Of a stretch of DNA of 64,000 nucleotides, positions 1 through 9,085 are shown in pieces. The DNA lies in the NCBI GenBank assembly GCA_036023115.1, contig JAYKKT010000090.1, forward strand, positions 33,340,001 through 33,404,000. The letters run 5' to 3'. Positions within the stretch are counted from its first letter, which is position 1; every line of letters starts with the position of its first letter. The notes under the pieces are model-generated. The model searched no databases, was not told where the DNA came from, and saw only the letters and a list, made by a program, of their open reading frames with translations. Source of the stretch: Brasenia schreberi. Taxonomy: Eukaryota; Streptophyta; Magnoliopsida; Nymphaeales; Cabombaceae. Made by a program: the position numbers and the translations under genes.

Positions 1-40
1 CATCCATCAAATAAAGAGAGGAGCATAAGAATATAAGATC

Positions 41-198
41 AACAACAACAACAACTAAGCCTTTTCACATACTAGATGGGGTCGGCTACATGAATTCTTT
101 GTTCCACATAGCCCTATCATAATTTGTAGAATCCATGGTAAATAAGTTTGACAAAGTTTTACGTTGGCTGTCGGAAGCCTAGCACAACCCTCCTCCTT
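41..198 (-). mobile_element. RTE-tailed SINE, 5'-truncated, with perfect TSD
   Basis: Read on the minus strand, this 158-bp element ends in (GTT)n preceded by the same roughly 60-bp tail as the RTE LINEs of this window (GTAGCCGACCCC, CTAGTATG, AAAAGGCTTAG). The rest (GCTTCCGACAGCCAACG, AAACTTTGTCAAACTTA) is absent from the RTE copies and is shared with the longer SINE at 3853-4063. A perfect 21-bp direct repeat flanks it (22-42 and 199-219, beginning AGCATAAGAATATAAGATC), which is a target-site duplication from target-primed reverse transcription. It has no coding capacity and would need RTE proteins in trans. No clear tRNA-type promoter boxes remain. Confidence 0.82.
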
Positions 199-304
199 AG
201 CATAAGAATATAAGATCAAGATGGAATTTTCATACAGATGATGACCACATGAGTATAAGCAAAAATCAAACCAAACCAAACATTTTCCAACAATAAGTGG
301 GGGT

Positions 305-1540
305 AGCTAGGATTCTTAGTCATCATAGAGCTTAATCATGTGTGATATTAACATTCAATTCCATACATGAAAGATTATGATTTATTGTTCCTTTCAAAGG
401 GACCTACCTCTGCCTCTTTTGAAGTGTTATTATCTAGTTTCTGACATCTTCTTACCAGAACTCAAATGCCTCTCCAAATATCCAAACAACCTTAGTTGTC
501 TCTCATTTTAACTTCTATTCGTGCTACACCAATTTTTCCCTAATAACCTCGTTAAGGATCAAGTCTTTTTCCTATGATCATAGATCCACTTCGAAATCTT
601 CCTTTATCTTTTGCATATCTCGATGGCTGATTACCCAACTATAAGCACCAGAAAGTATAGCCTATCTTATTGCTACTCTATAATATTTACCTTCAGCCTC
701 AATGGTATCTTTTTATCATAGAGAACTCTTAATACAAACAAAGTTGTATTAATTTTAATTTTATGCATGCATCTTTATCAAATTCTCTATCTTTTTGAAA
801 CACTGACCTTAAATATTTAAATTCTGTCTTGGAATGCACTGCATGTCCATTTTCACTTTTTTATTATTTAGTTTAGTTACCACATCAAACTTACTTACTA
901 ACTTTACATGTATTTTGTCTTAGCTCTACTAAGTCGAAAGCCCTTAGCATCCAAGCTTTCTCCCCATGGTTCAATTTTCTTTTCAACTCCTTCCAAAGTC
1001 TCATCCACCAATACAATGTCATCTGTAAATAACATCCACCACGGCAGTTCATCCTAAATGTTTTTTTGTTAATTCATCCATAACCAAAATAAAGAGGTAC
1101 ACGTGTAGCTTTGACTTTTGATGAAATGCAATATTAACATTAGCAAAATATTTTACCCCCTCATGGGTCCTAGTGCAAGTTGTTGCACCATCATTCATAT
1201 CCCTCATAAGATTGACATATGCAAGAGGTACTCCTTTTTTAAAGTTTCCCAAAAGATATCTCTTGGCATCCTATTATATGCCTTCTCTAAATCAATGAAT
1301 ATCACGTAATCATGTGAAGGTTTTTCTTCTTCACCCTACAATATTATGAAGTGTATAGTCTCAATAGTATCTCTCGTTCATAAATCCAAGTTGGTCATTG
1401 TTATACTTGATATTTGTCTCAACCTTCTTATGGTAACTTTTTCTCATAGTTTAATAGTATGTTCATCAACTTTGCACCCTATAATTAGCATAATTTTGAC
1501 TATCTCCCTCGTTCAAATATATGAGTAATATTATATTCAT
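305..1540 (-). mobile_element. Old RTE LINE copy G, 3' half (split by X)
   Basis: Degenerate minus-strand RTE LINE. It aligns by eye along its length to the better copy at 9086-11912: the LINE 3' domain near 400-600, the region matching 9540-9900 near 680-1030, and RT-coding sequence from 1040 to 1540 with many stops and frameshifts. It stops in the middle of RT at 1540, where TIR element X begins, and the matching sequence resumes at 8512. It is the oldest layer at this end of the window. No intact protein remains. Confidence 0.7.
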
Positions 1541-2340
1541 CTAAGTTATCAATAGCGTTATAGTGTGACGTTCGCTATAGTGTATTAGCGGATTGCTTGG
1601 CACTATAACGGCTTGCACTTAACAGCCGTCTAGAGAAAATGCAATTAGCGCCATTACCAGCGCTATTGCAGACTGCTATATTGGTCCGCTATATTAGCTT
1701 GGACCAACCCGATCCAAATGCCCTATTTTATATCCTAATCGATCAATTAGGGTTGCTTCTCTCTCTCCCTTGTAGCTTCAATTGGCACCAGCCCATCATC
1801 ACCACTACTGGTGGCAAATAGCCAATCACCAGACGGTCTCTCTCTCCTCTGGAGCTTCCATCGCCACCACTTCTATTGTTCCCTTCCCATCAATGTTATT
1901 AAAATCATATTGTATCATCCGATATGATATGATTTTATCGTGTATCGTATGAGAATACGACACGATACATGCACGCGTATCGCATTGTGAGATTTATCGT
2001 GCCGTATTATACAATACATACTGTATCGTATGAGTCCATGCCAATTTTTGGGTATAAAAGCCCGGGATCCGAGTTTCCAAAATTCATTTTTTAATCAAAA
2101 TCCTATTTCAGTCCAATCCTTTATTCTCAAACCCTTTCTCCATTATTACTTTTGTTGATTTTGTGGAGAAATCACAAGATTATTGAGTTTTTCCACTCAA
2201 TCCCTTTTCCCATTTCTAGGGTTTTTGTCAAATTCATGACATAATCCCTTTATTTTCATTTCAGCTGATTTTTCACTTAAAAATGTTGGGTTTTCGCAGA
2301 TTTCGTGATTCTAGCCTATTGTTTATTTCCTCTCAGCTTA

Positions 2341-4494
2341 ATGGTTTCCGATCGAGTCGATCCTGCATTAAAGTATTGCGCTCCAATGTACGAAGGTAAT
2401 AGGCTAGTGAATAAGTGTATTTTTTGTAATGAAGTTAAGGATGGAGTTATTTCTCGTATGAAGCACCATCTTCCGAGAATCAAGAAGGATGCTAGTGCTT
2501 GTCTTCGGGTGTTCGAAACCATAAAGTATGAAATTAAGCAAGCATTGGAGGTTAGAAAGGAAAGAAAAAAATTATTGTTGCAAGAAAGGGCAAAAATAGG
2601 CAATTGGGATATGTCGTAAGACTCTCAACAATTTGAAGATGTTGATAGAAAGATGTATGGTACAAAATTTCATGGTGCAGTCGAAGATGGAGAAGAGTTG
2701 GCTAAGGAGGTAAGAAGAAGACAAGCTAAGGGAAAGAGAGTAGGTTATGGAGGTAGTAGGAGTGGAGTTGGTTCTTGTTCCACAGCAAGAACTCTTACTC
2801 GTCCGATGACTACAAGGGGTAGTAAAAGAAGTAGAGGTAGAGGTAGTGGGATGCATTCACTTTTTGTTCCATATACGACTCCTGGAGCTATGAGCTTAAC
2901 CAGGCGTAAGATCAGTTATGGATTCGAAAGAGGTAATTCACAAAGTAGATATGAAGTGTGGGATCATGTTATAAAGTCCCTACATATCATGCTTCGAGGG
3001 GGTAAATTATTGCAAAATTAGGTTGATATTGTGCATGAAGTTCTGAATTTAAGGAGTCATGGAAACTTATGGTTGATGGTTTGACATACGATCAACGTAG
3101 ATCATTAGTAAACTTTTTGGTCCACTGTCCTAAGGCTCTCTATTTCTAAAGAAGTTATTAAGGAAGTAGGTGTTATAAATGTTTCATTACTAATAATGCT
3201 ACAAATTTTAGAGCGTTGATAAGATGTTTAAGTCGAACCATTCATTTTTAGTATGGACCTCATGTGTTGTACATTGCATAAACTTAATGCTTGAGGATTT
3301 AAGTGCAATAGATGAAATTAAGGGAACAATTGATGCATGCAGAAATGTCATAAAGTTTATTTATAATCATTCTTCTATATTGCTTTGATGAGAATTCATG
3401 CTGGTGAAAGGGAGTTGATTAAGTCTTCATGGACAAGATTTACTACTAATGTTATTATTGTTCAAAGTCTTATTATATATAAAAATTTATTAAAAAATAT
3501 GTTTGCATCTAATGAATGGGGATCTATTAGTTGGTCAAGAAAAAGGCAACATATTATTATAGTAGATGTCGTTTTCAACACTAACTTTTGAAAAAGGTTT
3601 GGAAGTGTATTGATGCATGGTGGAACCGACAAATGCATCACGATGTGTACAAGATTCATATGTTCAATGCAATATCCATTTAGAGTTAAGCAAGTATATA
3701 CATAGTGTTAGAGACTTTGGAAGGCCAATTGCAATATAATTCCACTCCCAAATGCGGCTAGATATGATTTGTTTGTATTGATATTTGATAAGTTATCAAT
3801 TATTTCATTTGATTATGAATTGATTGACTTTAATTATTTTTATTATTGTATTTTACAAACAACAACAACTAAGCCTTTTCCCATACTAGATGGGGTCGGC
3901 TACACGGATTCTTTGTTTCGAGATAGCCCTATCATAATTTGTAGAATCCATGGTACATAAGTCCGATAAAGTTTTACGTTATTGTCAAAAGCCTAATGCA
4001 ACCCTCATTTATTCGGGCTTGGGGCTGGTCGTGCAAGGGTGATCCCTTACATGGGTGAAGTTCTTATTATTGTATTCTATTTTAAATAAATGGTGTGATT
4101 GCTTTGGTGTAGATGCTTCAAACTTGTCGAGGTTTGCTCAACGTTGTTACGCCAAACATGTAGTTACATTGGATGCTAAAGAAATTGGAGTTTTCTATCT
4201 CACACACGAAGAGAAAAAGATTGGAGCACGCTCGTCTTCGTGTGAAGTTAAGACAAAGGTAACTTTATTTAAGTATTTAAAAATGTCTATTGCTCCTTAG
4301 TTATTATTCTTAAGTTCTTATTAATAAGAAAATATAATGTTATCTTACTGTTGTATTGTTTCTCTGGTTTTCTTTTTAGACAAATGCAAAGAGATGCCAC
4401 AAGGGCAAGGAAGACGGCATATGACCCGTTAGGTACGAAAATATTGATATTCTTAATGATTGGGTTGAAGATGAGGAAACTCCTATCATTTTAG
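2341..4494 (+). pseudogene. hAT-family transposase pseudogene (BED finger, DUF659, dimerisation domain)
   Basis: Degenerate transposase in pieces. The piece at 2341-2619 opens with a BED-type zinc finger: CIFC, then spaced His and Cys in HHLPRIKKDASAC. After one stop it continues to 3021 with an Arg/Gly-rich linker and a segment containing FVPYTTPG. From about 3040 a frameshifted DUF659-like segment follows (YDQRRSLVNFLVHCPK). At 3400-3760 there are remnants of the hAT core, including TRF. After an interrupting SINE (3853-4063) comes the C-terminal hATC dimerisation region near 4110-4262, with HTKRKRLEHARLR visible in another frame. Many stops and frameshifts make it non-functional. In life such a protein binds TIRs and performs cut-and-paste transposition in the nucleus. 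An intron-like sequence ends at TTCGCAG (2294-2300) just before the start. Confidence 0.78.
3853..4063 (-). mobile_element. RTE-tailed SINE, longer copy with TSD
   Basis: A minus-strand element of about 211 bp flanked by the 13-bp direct repeat TTATTATTGTATT (3840-3852 and 4064-4076). From its 5' end it runs through AACTTCACCCATGTAAGGG and a GC-rich head, the SINE-specific body (GGGTTGCATTAGGCTTTTG, CGTAAAACTTTATCGG), then the tail shared with RTE LINEs and (GTT)n. It is about 50 bp longer at the 5' end than the copy at 41-198. It interrupts the hAT transposase of Y, so it is younger than Y. No convincing pol III A/B boxes were found. Confidence 0.8.
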
Positions 4495-5158
4495 AGGATG
4501 AAAACTGAAGAGTGATGGAAGCATAAGCAAAAATTAGAGATGATGATGCGGAAGTTGTTGGAAGCATAAGCATAAATTGGAGATGATGATGTGGAAGTTG
4601 TTGGATTGAAGGATCCAATTGCAGAGAAGGAAGAGGGAGATGATGGTGCGATGATGATGATGCTAGCGACCCTGATTATAATGATTATAATGCTTTTGTT
4701 GATTATGATCCATGTTTTGTGTAACAAATCAAGGACTAATTATTGTAAATTAATTTCATTAGACTTTCATTCAGTAGTTTAATTTCATATAGTTCGTACT
4801 TTATAACTTTGTACTTTATATCTAATTAATAATGATGGAAGTTGCTTACAAATTCATTCTCTAATCTCTCTTACTGATTATTTCTAATTTTCTTAAGATT
4901 GTTGATTCGAATCAAGCTTTTGGATTCAATTTTGTTCTATGTTATCAATAGCGCGCTATAGCGTTTTAGCGGGCTTTAAAATGCTATAGCGGGTAACCCT
5001 TAGCGGGCAACCAAGAAAGACCGCTATAGCGCCGTTAACAGTGCTATAGCGGGTCGCTATAGCGGCCCACTATAGCACTATAACCGAACGTTTTAGTTTA
5101 TATTGGATCGGGTCGGGTCGATCAGGATCGACCCGATCCAAATGATATAAATACGCTG

Positions 5159-5410
5159 ATGAAGCCCTCATCCCTGTCCCGCTCTCCCTCTCGGCTAACT
5201 CTCTCTCTCCCGCCTCTCCCTCTGCCACCTCCACTCCCGTCCCGCCATCGTTCCCTCTCAGGTAACTCTCCCTCTTGGATCTCTCTCTCTCCTGTCTCTC
5301 CCTCTATTGCCTCTCCCTCTGTCGCCTCTCACTCTCCCTCGGATATCTCTCTCTCTACCGCCTCTCACTCTCCCTCCCTATTTTTCTTTCTTCCCATCCT
5401 TAGTTTGTAG
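5159..5410 (+). other. CT-rich leader within element Z
   Basis: Low-complexity CT-rich tract of repeated CTCTCCCTC units. It is open in two frames, but the translations are only Ser/Pro/Leu-rich low complexity and match nothing. It may be the 5'UTR or intron of the captured gene, because the next base after the AG at 5409-5410 starts a recognisable exon. X has a similar CT-rich tract at 1755-1890. Confidence 0.4.
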
Positions 5411-5689
5411 CAATGGTTCGATTATTGCCCATCGGGAAAGAAGAACAGTTGCCCGGTGTGCAAGCAGCATTGTTCCCAGAAGGGCGTCCATCGTCTCTAT
5501 TTCCAGTCTCTGGGTGAACCCACCTAGCCGCCCGAGAGACCCTCGGTTTCTGACGCCTCTTTTAAAGTTTTCGTTGGTTTCCAATCGAAGGCTTTGCGAG
5601 CGGAGCTAGAAAAACTTGGCGAACAACTCGCTGCAGTGAATCGGGCATTCGGGGAGCAGCAACAACGTTTCAAGGAGTTGATGGTAGAG
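5411..5689 (+). pseudogene. Captured exon of a TRAIP-like RING E3 ubiquitin ligase
   Basis: Follows TTTGTAG (acceptor) and ends GTAGAG before GTATTA (donor). Reading from base 5411 gives QWFDYC, then CPVCKQHC and RLYFQSLGE. That is the second half of a RING finger followed by the linker typical of plant TRAIP-like proteins, and then a coiled-coil start (ALRAELEKLGEQLAAVN). Family members are nuclear E3 ligases acting in genome maintenance; here only an exon remains. The first half of the RING is missing and one in-frame TAG follows GEPT at about codon 26. It cannot make a functional ligase alone. It is not linked to the cactin fragment downstream in normal genomes as far as I know, so it was acquired separately. 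Confidence 0.7.
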
Positions 5690-6102
5690 GTATTACTCAA
5701 ATTTGTCAAAAACTTCACCTACTTGAGAAGAAGAGCGTGCTGCATGTGTGGAAAACAACATGAGGGCTAGGCGATGTCAAGAATGGTGAATGGTGTTCCA
5801 TGACCTCAAATGGTTTAGCCTCTATTGCTATTGAGTGATGTATGCTTGTATGTGTGTATGCATGCGTTTATGGAATTTGTGTTTCGGTGGAGATCCAGAC
5901 CCGATCTTGTTGCCATATCCTCACGTGAAATAAACACCAGTACTATGCTGCTGCATCGTTTCATTCATATACCTGTGTATGATCATTGTTGTTGTTGCTT
6001 TCTTCTCAACATTACCATCACTAACTAAACTGGATTTTTCATAGCCAATAACTTCCGTTTGAGTTCCTCCTTGTGATGAACTTTCTTGAATGCAATATGT
6101 AG

Positions 6103-6731
6103 GCAGAAATAGATAAGGTTAAGAAAAGAAGGGAGGAAAGAGCTATTGAAAAAGCACAACATGAGGAAATGGTAAGTCTTGTTGTTTCTGTGTTTTCCTT
6201 TTTTTCTTTTTGATAAGGGAAATTTGATATTAAAACGATATAAAGAATTGCTACTTTGTCTCCGATGTTTGATCAACTTGTGAGAACTTGTGTTTGTATA
6301 TAATATATTGAACAAAACTTTCTTTTGTAGGCTTTCTTGAATAGAGAACGTGCTGGGGCAGAGTTCCAAGATTGGGAGAAGAAAGAGGAAGAGGTATGAA
6401 ATATAATTGTTAAAGGTTCCGAAGATTAGGGTATATGAGATCAGAGGATCTGACAACAGACACTAAAGCACATGTTATTTCTTGTTTTGTATCTTCTGGT
6501 CTCGGAAGACACTTTTGTCTTCGAGCTCTTTGGTCAAACTTATGTTAAGATTTATGTGTTTATTGTTGTTAAAAGTTAACATTTCATTTTGCAGTTTCAT
6601 TTGATCAAAGTAAATTCTGATCGGTGATTAGATTGCGTGAAGGCCGTACGAGACCTATCGACATTCTCATAAAGTACTTCAATTCAAGTGATTTTGATAT
6701 TGAGAATAATGAGCCATACATGGTGTTCAAG
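6103..6731 (+). pseudogene. CACTIN: Captured cactin gene fragment, three exons with introns
   Basis: Three exons with intact splice borders: 6103-6171 (after TGTAG, before GTAAGT), 6331-6393 (after TTTTGTAG, before GTATGA) and 6595-6731 (after TTTTGCAG, before GTAAAA). They read EIDKVKKRREERAIEKAQ, then RERAGAEFQDWEKKEEE, then IRLREGRTRPIDIL and NNEPYMVFK, the conserved central part of cactin, a nuclear spliceosome-associated protein. Exon 3 has a one-base deletion after FH and a CGA-to-TGA stop before IRLREGR. Retained introns show capture at DNA level, not through mRNA. The rest of cactin is absent, so this is a fragment inside element Z. Confidence 0.85.
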
Positions 6732-6765
6732 GTAAAACATAGACATTATAGGTTTGAGGTTCTCT

Positions 6766-6766
6766 C

Positions 6767-6835
<69 letters not shown>

Positions 6836-6910
6836 TTGTGCATGCATGCATGCGTGAGTGTGAGCATGCACATGCATGGTTGTCTACATGTGAGTGTGCA
6901 TGCATGCATA
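6766..6910. repeat. (TA)n(TG)n microsatellite and CATGCA-rich alternating tract
   Basis: About 50 bp of pure TA, then about 18 bp of TG, then CATGCATGCATGCGTGAGTG and related alternating purine-pyrimidine sequence. It lies in the captured cactin intron after exon 3. It is a length-variable marker candidate and has the base pattern that can adopt Z-DNA. Confidence 0.9.
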
Positions 6911-7314
6911 TGTGACATTTGATACTCTCTTCACTGTGAATGCTAAAGTTGTCCTATAAATTTTTTTATTTGTTTGTCCTATTACTCAAATTTTTAATGC
7001 ATATTGCATATAATTTTGTAGTTTAACATCCATTGGATTCTTCTACTTGTGCAAGTATCATGTGTTCTTGAGACCGTTGGTAGATGCTACCGTGCTTGAT
7101 TAGTTGTTGCCGTTGATGTGTTATTATCTATTTATGGCAATAATCTACTTAAGATCTTGATATTTTTTAGAAATTAGAGAACCCATTATATATATATAAT
7201 TTTTTAATCATAAATAAAAGTGTACCGCTATATCCCCACTATATCCCCGCTACCGCTATATCAGGTTCGACCGCTAACAACCCGCTAACCGCTATCGATA
7301 ACATAGATTTTGTT

Positions 7315-7986
7315 TAACATTGATTGTGTTAGAATCAAATATCTTATATTCGATAATTTCAATTTTTCCGTAAACTAGATTTATTAATATTTTAAAAAAA
7401 AATAAATCATCAAAAAAATTGCTCAATATCATAGCATATTATACGATACGGTGCATTTATCGCACATCGGAGTCTAGTGTGATAGGGCTCGATACGCTTT
7501 TTACAAATTAAAATATTGCTTCCCACAATGGATGCTCTCTCTACGGCTTGTATCACCACCACCATCGACGGTATCTCTCTCATGCGGCTTTCATCACCAC
7601 TGCCCCACTTCCATCAGTCCACCGAATGGTCTCTCTCTAGCATGGTTGAGTGGTTCCCCTTCTTTCCAGTGTCAAGTGACTCACACCTCTCTCCCTCTAA
7701 GCAAAACCAAAAGAGAGTTTGTATACTGACTATAATTTGTGCGCTATGTTGTGTCCTGTGGGCTCCTGTGGGCATCTGGTTACACAATTTGTATATCATG
7801 CTGACCACGATTTTTTGCATGTTGTTCCTGACGAAAATGCTTTTAGACTTGTACTGATAATTTTCTATCAACAAGGTAGAAAGTCCATACTCCAATAGCT
7901 CAACTTTCTAATGGTTTCTATTTCTTTAATCGTGGATTACTAATATAGATAGTAAGCAATATATTTCTTCAATCCTTGAGATGCAT
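7315..7986. other. Ends of Y and interior of X, no gene
   Basis: 7315-7518 is the AT-rich right end of hAT element Y. 7519-7986 is X interior with CT-rich and Ser-rich translations that match nothing. Overlapping open frames at 7516-7895 look like chance. Confidence 0.5.
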
Positions 7987-8028
7987 ACAACAACAACAAC
8001 AACAACAACAACTAAGCCTTTTCCCATA
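7987..8028 (-). mobile_element. Minimal RTE/SINE 3' tail insertion with 17-bp TSD
   Basis: Only 42 bp were inserted: (GTT)n plus the last 18 or so bases of the RTE/SINE 3' end (AACTAAGCCTTTTCCCATA on the plus strand). The perfect 17-bp repeat CAATCCTTGAGATGCAT flanks it at 7970-7986 and 8029-8045. The duplication shows a real retrotransposition event with extreme 5' truncation. Either an RTE or a SINE template could have made it. Confidence 0.8.
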
Positions 8029-8511
8029 CAATCCTTGAGATGCATCATATATTTTTTTTTTCTTATATGCTCTTGAAGATTTTTTTTCATATTTTAAGAG
8101 CACTTTTTCTCCATCCTAACATTGTCCTATTATTTTTGAAGGTAAGTATAATCCATTTCTCTAATTGGATTGGACCAAACTTAAGCAAATAAGTGTAATA
8201 TATTAGTTCCTTTCAATTCTTCAACTTGGTGTTAGAATAACTTGGTGACATTTATGTCTTCGTTTTTTAACAATTCAATATGCATATACCATATGATATT
8301 TATTGTTTGTCTTCTTAAAATTTGTTTATTCAATTTGATTCATATTTATGAATGTGGTGGTGGTATGTATTTCTTAATATTCTTTAGAAATTAGAAAATC
8401 AATTACATATATATAAGTTTTAATCTTAAATGATAGTATACCGCTATATCCTTACTACTACTATATTAGAGTCAACCGCTAACAGCCCGCTAACCACTAT
8501 TGATAATATAG

Positions 8512-8985
8512 TTATTCATCATCCACTTCTCTAACATCTTCTTGGTCTTTCATATGACATCAAAATCTCAAGCGTTAACTATCTCTCTTAATACTTTCCT
8601 TATCAAAATAGAGATATTATATGGACAAACTGACCAAGTTTTCATTAAATTGAGAGCTTCCCTCGTTTCATTCCTTTGAATGTGTCCATAGATGGCATGG
8701 TTTTGTATATTCACTTGAGTTGGTTAATTCTACAAAGCTAATTTATGAAAATATTTCTTCCATCTTGTCTTAATGTCCTCACTAAACAACCTAATTCCTC
8801 TCTAGCCCTCAACAATCTTAAAAATATTATTTTCACCTTCTTTTAAATTAAGCCTTTATACAAAACCCTAAAGCTTTGGCTTTTACTTCACCAACCTTAT
8901 TGCTTCTTTCTTTGCTTTCTTTATAATCCTTCTAAATTACATAATTTTTGTTCTTATAGTTTGTTTTATAAGATCTTTTTGCCTT
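8512..8985 (-). mobile_element. Old RTE LINE copy G, 5' part beyond X
   Basis: Resumes the RTE sequence broken at 1540. Sequence just after X (CATCCACTTCTCTAACATC, then CTTGGTCTTTCATAT) lines up with 10375-10435 of copy A. Around 8830-8960 it matches the lysine-rich segment before RT (CTTTGGCTTTTACTTCACC, CTTTCTTTGCTTTC). All frames are broken. About 8560-8640 aligns poorly. Confidence 0.6.
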
Positions 8986-8995
8986 AAATTTATCA

Positions 8996-9085
8996 TGACA
9001 TGATTCATGCCACCTCTTTTGAAGTTAATATTAGGTTATATCAGAAATCAACTTTAAGTTCATATTTATTTATTTGGTCATTGAT
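8996..9085 (+). mobile_element. RTE copy B, left piece
   Basis: Plus-strand RTE fragment containing TTTTGAAGTTAATATTAGG and TTTATTTGGTCATTGAT, matching the end of the RT domain in copy F (about 24085-24150). It is cut by copy A at 9086; its continuation is at 11929. Confidence 0.65.

Larger units (their letters stand above)
4937..7306 (+). mobile_element. Pack-type TIR element Z carrying fragments of two host genes
   Basis: A 2,370-bp element with TIRs CTATGTTATCAATAGCG (left) and, inverted from the right end, CTATGTTATCGATAGCGG. It is flanked by the exact 8-bp duplication ATTTTGTT (4929-4936 and 7307-7314). Subterminal regions hold many GCTATAGCGG repeats. The interior has two gene-derived blocks with splice sites preserved: a TRAIP-like RING exon at 5411-5689 and three consecutive cactin exons at 6103-6731. 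No transposase is encoded. The sharp ends and gene cargo make it a gene-capturing (Pack-hAT-like) transposon. It inserted into hAT element Y. The last 120 bp of X and Z match, so both belong to one family. Confidence 0.82.
1891..7518 (+). mobile_element. Degenerate autonomous hAT transposon Y inside X
   Basis: Flanked by CTTCCCAT (1883-1890) and CTTCCCAC (7519-7526), an 8-bp duplication with one mismatch. The ends begin CAATGTTATTAAAAT on the left and, inverted, CAATATTTTAATTTG on the right. Both subterminal zones carry repeated TATCGTRT-type motifs (1915-2030 and 7430-7495), as expected of transposase-binding repeats. Without the nested SINE and element Z it is about 3 kb, a usual length for an autonomous hAT. 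It carries the transposase remnant at 2341-4494. X-type CT-rich DNA continues on both sides, showing Y jumped into X. Confidence 0.7.
1541..8511. mobile_element. TIR DNA element X (hAT-like, non-autonomous), nested host
   Basis: The left end reads CTAAGTTATCAATAGCG and the right end, inverted, CTATATTATCAATAGTGG. The flanking 8-bp direct repeats ATATTCAT (1533-1540) and TTATTCAT (8512-8519) match at 7 of 8 positions, the TSD size of hAT elements. Subterminal DNA is full of GCTATAGCGG-like repeats. Without nested insertions it is about 1.3 kb, at 1541-1890 and 7519-8511. Its interior is CT-rich sequence with no recognised gene. It sits inside RTE copy G, whose RT-coding sequence lines up on both sides. 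Its ends and subterminal sequence match those of the smaller element Z (4937-7306), so X and Z are one family. Confidence 0.72.

Noticed and set aside
2572..2856. Minus-strand Ser/Thr-rich ORF
   Set aside because: Antisense shadow of the Arg/Gly-rich linker of the transposase.
4376..4782. Ser/Thr/Ile-rich ORFs near the end of the hAT transposase
   Set aside because: Shadow frames of GATGATGATG-rich sequence.
5159..5410. Ser/Pro/Leu-rich open frame in element Z
   Set aside because: Translation of a CT-rich repeat; other frames are open as well. No family resemblance.
7981..8020. (CAA)n microsatellite as an independent repeat
   Set aside because: It is the tail of an RTE/SINE insertion with TSD, not a free-standing microsatellite.
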